Shown here: one piece after another, positions 4,892 to 6,863 of the stretch
Numbering within the stretch: position 1 is the stretch's first letter
Layout: every line of letters starts with the position of its first letter
Source: CAYTQK01 sp964439745
Lineage (GTDB): Bacteria; Desulfobacterota; Desulfobacteria; Desulfobacterales; Desulfosudaceae
Reading direction: 5' to 3'
DNA length: 6,863 nucleotides
Assembly (NCBI GenBank): GCA_964439745.1
Contig: CAYTQK010000184.1
Coordinates: 1 to 6,863, forward strand
Program-made: the position numbers and the translations under genes
The notes under the pieces: generated by a model
Databases searched by the model: none
What the model was told of the DNA's origin: nothing
The model's input: only the letters and a program-made list of their open reading frames with translations

Positions 4892-5980
4892 TTACCCTCC
4901 GCATGAAACATAACCGCCGGCCGGTTCACCGCTGGTCTTTTTTCCGGACGGCTGATCCTGGCTGACCTGCCGCACCCCGGCCGAGGCGCCGACCGCCTGC
5001 GGCAGGCTATCGCCGGCCAACCTGTTCTCCCGGGTTTCCACCGGGAAAAACTTGTCCGGGTTGCCCCATTCATTCCAGGAGCCTTCATAGGTGTAGACAT
5101 TGGGGAACCCCATCAGGCGGAGAATATAATAGGCGAATGAACTTCGCCGACCGGAATTGCAGTAGACGATAACCCCCTTGGAGGCGTTCAGTCCGCGGTA
5201 AAGATCCTGCAGGTCGGCATAGGATTTTATCGTCTTGGTTTCCGGATCGATCCAGGCCTCTTCGTAATTGATATTCACGGCGGTGGGGATATGGCCCAGC
5301 TTGAGCGGCTCGCCGTTAAGACCGGTGGCCCCTTTGTCGCCCAGGTATTCCGCCTGGGAACGAACATCCACGATCTGGTAATAGAGATCGCCCAGCCGCT
5401 TATAGACAAACGCCCCGTCGATGAGCAGCTCCGTGCGCATCTCTTCCACGGGGGCCTGGTACAGCAGCGGTTCCAGCTTCCGGGGCTCGGTGACCAGATC
5501 AAAACCGGCTTTTTCCCAGGCGTCAATCCCGCCATTGAGCAGCATCTTTTTTTCGTGCCCCAGCAGATCCAGCACCCAGAAAATATAAGAAGCGGTAGCA
5601 CCGCCGTCCGAGGCCACCGAATCATACAGCACCACTGTATCGTCCCGGGCAATGCCGTGCCGGCCGAGAATATCCTGGGCTTGCTTCAAGCCGACAAAAG
5701 TGGAAGCCAGGTCCGCCCCGACGTCGTTGTATTGGAACTGCGACCAGTCCAGGCGAATGGCACCGGGGATGAGACTGTCGTCAAAATGCTTGTCCGTCCG
5801 GACATCCACGATGACCAGTCCCTCGTCATCAAGGTGGTTTTTCAGCCATTGGGCATCCGTGATAAAATCCCCGTTGGGATACCCGGCTCCTGGCTGGGAG
5901 GCGGCCCCGAACGACCATAACACCCCCAGAAACAACACCAGGGCAATGACAATGTGCCGCAAAAAGCTGTTCTGCCTCAT
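4892..5980 (-). CDS. Exported tandem-rhodanese sulfurtransferase with a C-terminal cysteine tail
   Basis: This 362-residue thiosulfate/3-mercaptopyruvate sulfurtransferase-type protein moves sulfane sulfur via a persulfide. A signal peptide (FLRHIVIALVLFLGVLW, cleavage near AAS-Q around 28) sends it to the periplasm. Rhodanese domain 1 (about 38-165) has VIVDVR at 56-61, GAIRLDW at 73-79 and NGGIDAWEKAGF at 149-160, but its loop after LYDS has no Cys, so it is structural. Domain 2 (about 198-318) has IVDVRSQAEY at 203-212, GHIPTAVNI at 229-237 and the active loop CNSGRRSS with catalytic C274. The last 40 residues form a Gly/Ser/Pro/Gln-rich tail ending GGYVSCGG, with C360 the only other Cys in the protein. 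This ending resembles the SoxY GGCGG sulfur-carrying arm. The start ATG 5980-5978 has AAAGGAGGG seven bases upstream. It is the first gene of a four-gene unit with the split YeeE/YedE channel, so it likely prepares or hands over sulfur to that channel. Confidence 0.9.
   Translation of the reverse strand: MRQNSFLRHIVIALVLFLGVLWSFGAASQPGAGYPNGDFITDAQWLKNHLDDEGLVIVDVRTDKHFDDSLIPGAIRLDWSQFQYNDVGADLASTFVGLKQAQDILGRHGIARDDTVVLYDSVASDGGATASYIFWVLDLLGHEKKMLLNGGIDAWEKAGFDLVTEPRKLEPLLYQAPVEEMRTELLIDGAFVYKRLGDLYYQIVDVRSQAEYLGDKGATGLNGEPLKLGHIPTAVNINYEEAWIDPETKTIKSYADLQDLYRGLNASKGVIVYCNSGRRSSFAYYILRLMGFPNVYTYEGSWNEWGNPDKFFPVETRENRLAGDSLPQAVGASAGVRQVSQDQPSGKKTSGEPAGGYVSCGG
4895..4900 (-). promoter_or_regulatory. 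Ribosome binding site GGAGGG for the first YeeE/YedE half
   Basis: GGAGGG (4900 to 4895) is five bases before ATG 4889-4887. It lies within the last codons of the sulfurtransferase, right before that gene's TAA, so translation of the two genes is coupled. It decides between the ATGs at 4904 and 4889. Confidence 0.7.
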
Positions 5981-6055
5981 GGATATGCCCTCCTTTAAAT
6001 AAATTGCCGAAACGACCGTTGTGCTTCCTGGAAAACCGAAAAATCAACAAACGGA

Positions 6056-6086
6056 AAGATGTCCCGGACACATGACGGCACATCTT
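6056..6086. repeat. Inverted repeat AAGATGT / ACATCTT in the sulfur operon leader, enclosing a TGTCC-C-GGACA palindrome
   Basis: AAGATGT at 6056-6062 and ACATCTT at 6080-6086 are exact reverse complements 17 bases apart. Overlapping the left arm is an 11-base perfect palindrome TGTCC-C-GGACA at 6060-6070. Both lie 75-105 bases upstream of the sulfurtransferase start and downstream of its promoter candidate, so they could be an operator or a leader-RNA hairpin. The outer stem is weak and has no T-run immediately after it, so I do not call it a terminator or attenuator. It matches no known riboswitch as far as I can tell. Confidence 0.3.
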
Positions 6087-6115
6087 GATTGTACTGTTGG
6101 TTGCGTTGATAAGAA

Positions 6116-6141
6116 ATTTGTCAGGGAATTGACATTTGTCA
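6116..6141. promoter_or_regulatory. Direct repeat ATTTGTCA twice, 18 bases apart, with palindrome TGACA-TT-TGTCA
   Basis: ATTTGTCA occurs at 6116-6123 and at 6134-6141, exactly 18 bases start to start. The second copy is part of the inverted repeat TGACA (6130-6134) TT TGTCA (6137-6141). Such an arrangement fits a dimeric regulator with two sites on nearly the same DNA face. It lies between the divergent sulfur operon and glycosyltransferase genes, nearer the former. The regulator is unknown. Confidence 0.3.
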
Positions 6142-6207
6142 TCTCATAACCTGCTTCCGGCCTGTCTTATCCCTCTGCCCGACCTGCAGGCTACAAACGA
6201 TAGTATG

Positions 6208-6236
6208 TTTTTATCAATTTCCCCCGCTCCTGTCAA
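6208..6236 (-). promoter_or_regulatory. Likely sigma70 promoter of the sulfur operon
   Basis: On the minus strand TTGACA (6236-6231), a perfect -35 hexamer, is followed by 17 bases and TAAAAA (6213-6208), 4 of 6 to the -10 consensus. Transcription from here would start near 6200 and give a leader of about 220 bases before the sulfurtransferase ATG. That leader carries the repeats described at 6056-6141. Confidence 0.45.
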
Positions 6237-6277
6237 TATTTTTACGGCAGGATCGGTTTGGGGGCGTCGATTATTCG

Positions 6278-6306
6278 TTGCCTTCGTGGATAAATGATCA
6301 TACATT
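6278..6306 (+). promoter_or_regulatory. Possible sigma70 promoter of the membrane glycosyltransferase gene
   Basis: TTGCCT at 6278-6283 and TACATT at 6301-6306 are 17 bases apart, each 4 of 6 to consensus, and lie about 40 bases before the ATG at 6344. The 343-base stretch 6001-6343 otherwise contains only this, the opposite-facing promoter and the short repeats; I see no gene or RNA in it. Confidence 0.3.
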
Positions 6307-6343
6307 TACCAAAATACCAATCATTGCCTTGAAAAATGGATGA

Positions 6344-6863
6344 ATGGAGATTTCCGACTCTGAACATAAGTTTAGGCATTCTCGATCCAGCAGCCTGATC
6401 CTGACCGGGCTGATTACGGTTCTGGTTTTCAGCGTCTATGCCCAGCTGATAACGCATGAATTCACCAGTTATGACGACCCCTATTACATAACGGAAAACG
6501 TGCATATCCGGCAGGGCCTGACGCCGGCAGCCCTTTCCTGGGCGTTGGATACTTTTCGGGCGGGTTTCTGGATTCCCCTGACCTGGATTTCCCTGATCAT
6601 CGACTTCCAGTTGTTCGGCCTGTTTGCCGGCGGTTATCTCTACGAAAACTTACTTCTGCACATTATCAACTGCCTGCTGATATTTTTTCTGTTGCGGCGC
6701 ATGACGGGGACTGTCTGGCGCAGCTTCCTGGTAGCCCTGCTGTTCGGCATTCATCCGCTGCACGTGGAATCCGTGGCCTGGGCCGTGGAACGCAAAGACG
6801 TCGTCAGCCCCCTCTTTTTTTTGCCTTCCATCTGGGCCTATCTCCAACACGTGGCCAAACGCC
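6344..6863 (+). CDS. TMTC / O-mannosyltransferase-like GT-C membrane glycosyltransferase, N-terminal part (runs off window)
   Basis: The frame is open from ATG 6344 to the window end (173 residues). It begins with a short basic cytoplasmic head, then a transmembrane helix at about 17-37. SYDDPYYITEN at 42-52 follows, the first-loop Asp pair expected of GT-C enzymes in this family. Next are FWIPLTWISLIIDFQLFG at 75-92, helices around 100-117 and 124-137, and HPLHVESVAWAVERKDV at 137-153, the most diagnostic block of bacterial TMTC-like, usually TPR-containing, proteins. Such proteins use lipid-linked sugars and often carry C-terminal TPR repeats; that part lies outside the window. An in-frame TGA at 6341-6343 just before the ATG fixes the earliest start. 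The ribosome site is weak (GGATGA). An eight-T run near 6817 does not break the frame, since family-like sequence continues after it. It is transcribed away from the sulfur operon and has no evident link to it. Confidence 0.88.
   Translation, partial: MEISDSEHKFRHSRSSSLILTGLITVLVFSVYAQLITHEFTSYDDPYYITENVHIRQGLTPAALSWALDTFRAGFWIPLTWISLIIDFQLFGLFAGGYLYENLLLHIINCLLIFFLLRRMTGTVWRSFLVALLFGIHPLHVESVAWAVERKDVVSPLFFLPSIWAYLQHVAKR

Noticed and set aside
5291..5920. Plus-strand open frame opposite the sulfurtransferase
   Set aside because: It is the antisense of two clear rhodanese domains, with no family resemblance of its own.
6076..6092. GGCAC at 6077-6081 as part of a sigma54 promoter
   Set aside because: The GC of the -12 element is not found ten bases after the GG, so the invariant spacing fails.
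6129..6157. TTGACA at 6129-6134 as a plus-strand -35 element
   Set aside because: No acceptable -10 hexamer lies 15-19 bases downstream; the nearest AT-rich hexamers are at the wrong distance.
6242..6505. Minus-strand open frame overlapping the start of the membrane glycosyltransferase
   Set aside because: Its sequence is the complement of the TMTC-like coding region and no ribosome site or motif supports it.

Overview
The window looks like a piece of a GC-rich genome from the Desulfobacterota (formerly Deltaproteobacteria). That placement is inferred from protein resemblance: a ClpX-like AAA+ paralogue, a stand-alone HsdR-N protein with the HHLILGEL start, and a TMTC-type membrane glycosyltransferase. 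No rRNA, tRNA, CRISPR array, integrase or insertion sequence was seen.

Left part (1-1820). The window opens inside a ClpX-like ATPase on the + strand. Its recognisable sequence stops abruptly near base 265, just before a run of nine G, and the following 170 bases match nothing I know. Facing it on the - strand is a tight three-gene operon, read from 1820 down to 440. It holds a methyltransferase broken by an internal deletion plus frame change, a small flavin/PNPOx-family protein that starts inside the ATGA of the broken gene, and a small HsdR-N-domain protein whose best start codon is CTG.

Middle (1821-3197). A short divergent intergenic region with a perfect 13-base palindrome precedes an exported MsrA-MsrB fusion on the + strand (1945-3057). 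The fusion would repair methionine sulfoxides of both stereochemistries outside the cytoplasm. It converges on the next operon, with a hairpin between them.

Right part (3198-5980, - strand). Four genes overlap or nearly touch, in this transcription order: an exported tandem-rhodanese sulfurtransferase, two halves of a YeeE/YedE (TsuA-like) sulfur-compound channel, and an unrecognised lipoprotein. Together they look like a module that takes up sulfane sulfur from the periplasm. The sulfurtransferase ends in a flexible Gly/Ser-rich tail with a cysteine three residues from the terminus (SCGG), resembling the sulfur-carrying arm of SoxY. This is the most interesting feature of the window. The operon has a good promoter candidate about 220 bases upstream and a leader rich in short palindromes and a direct repeat.

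Right edge (6344-6863, + strand). The N-terminal part of a TMTC/O-mannosyltransferase-like integral membrane glycosyltransferase runs off the window and is divergent from the sulfur operon.
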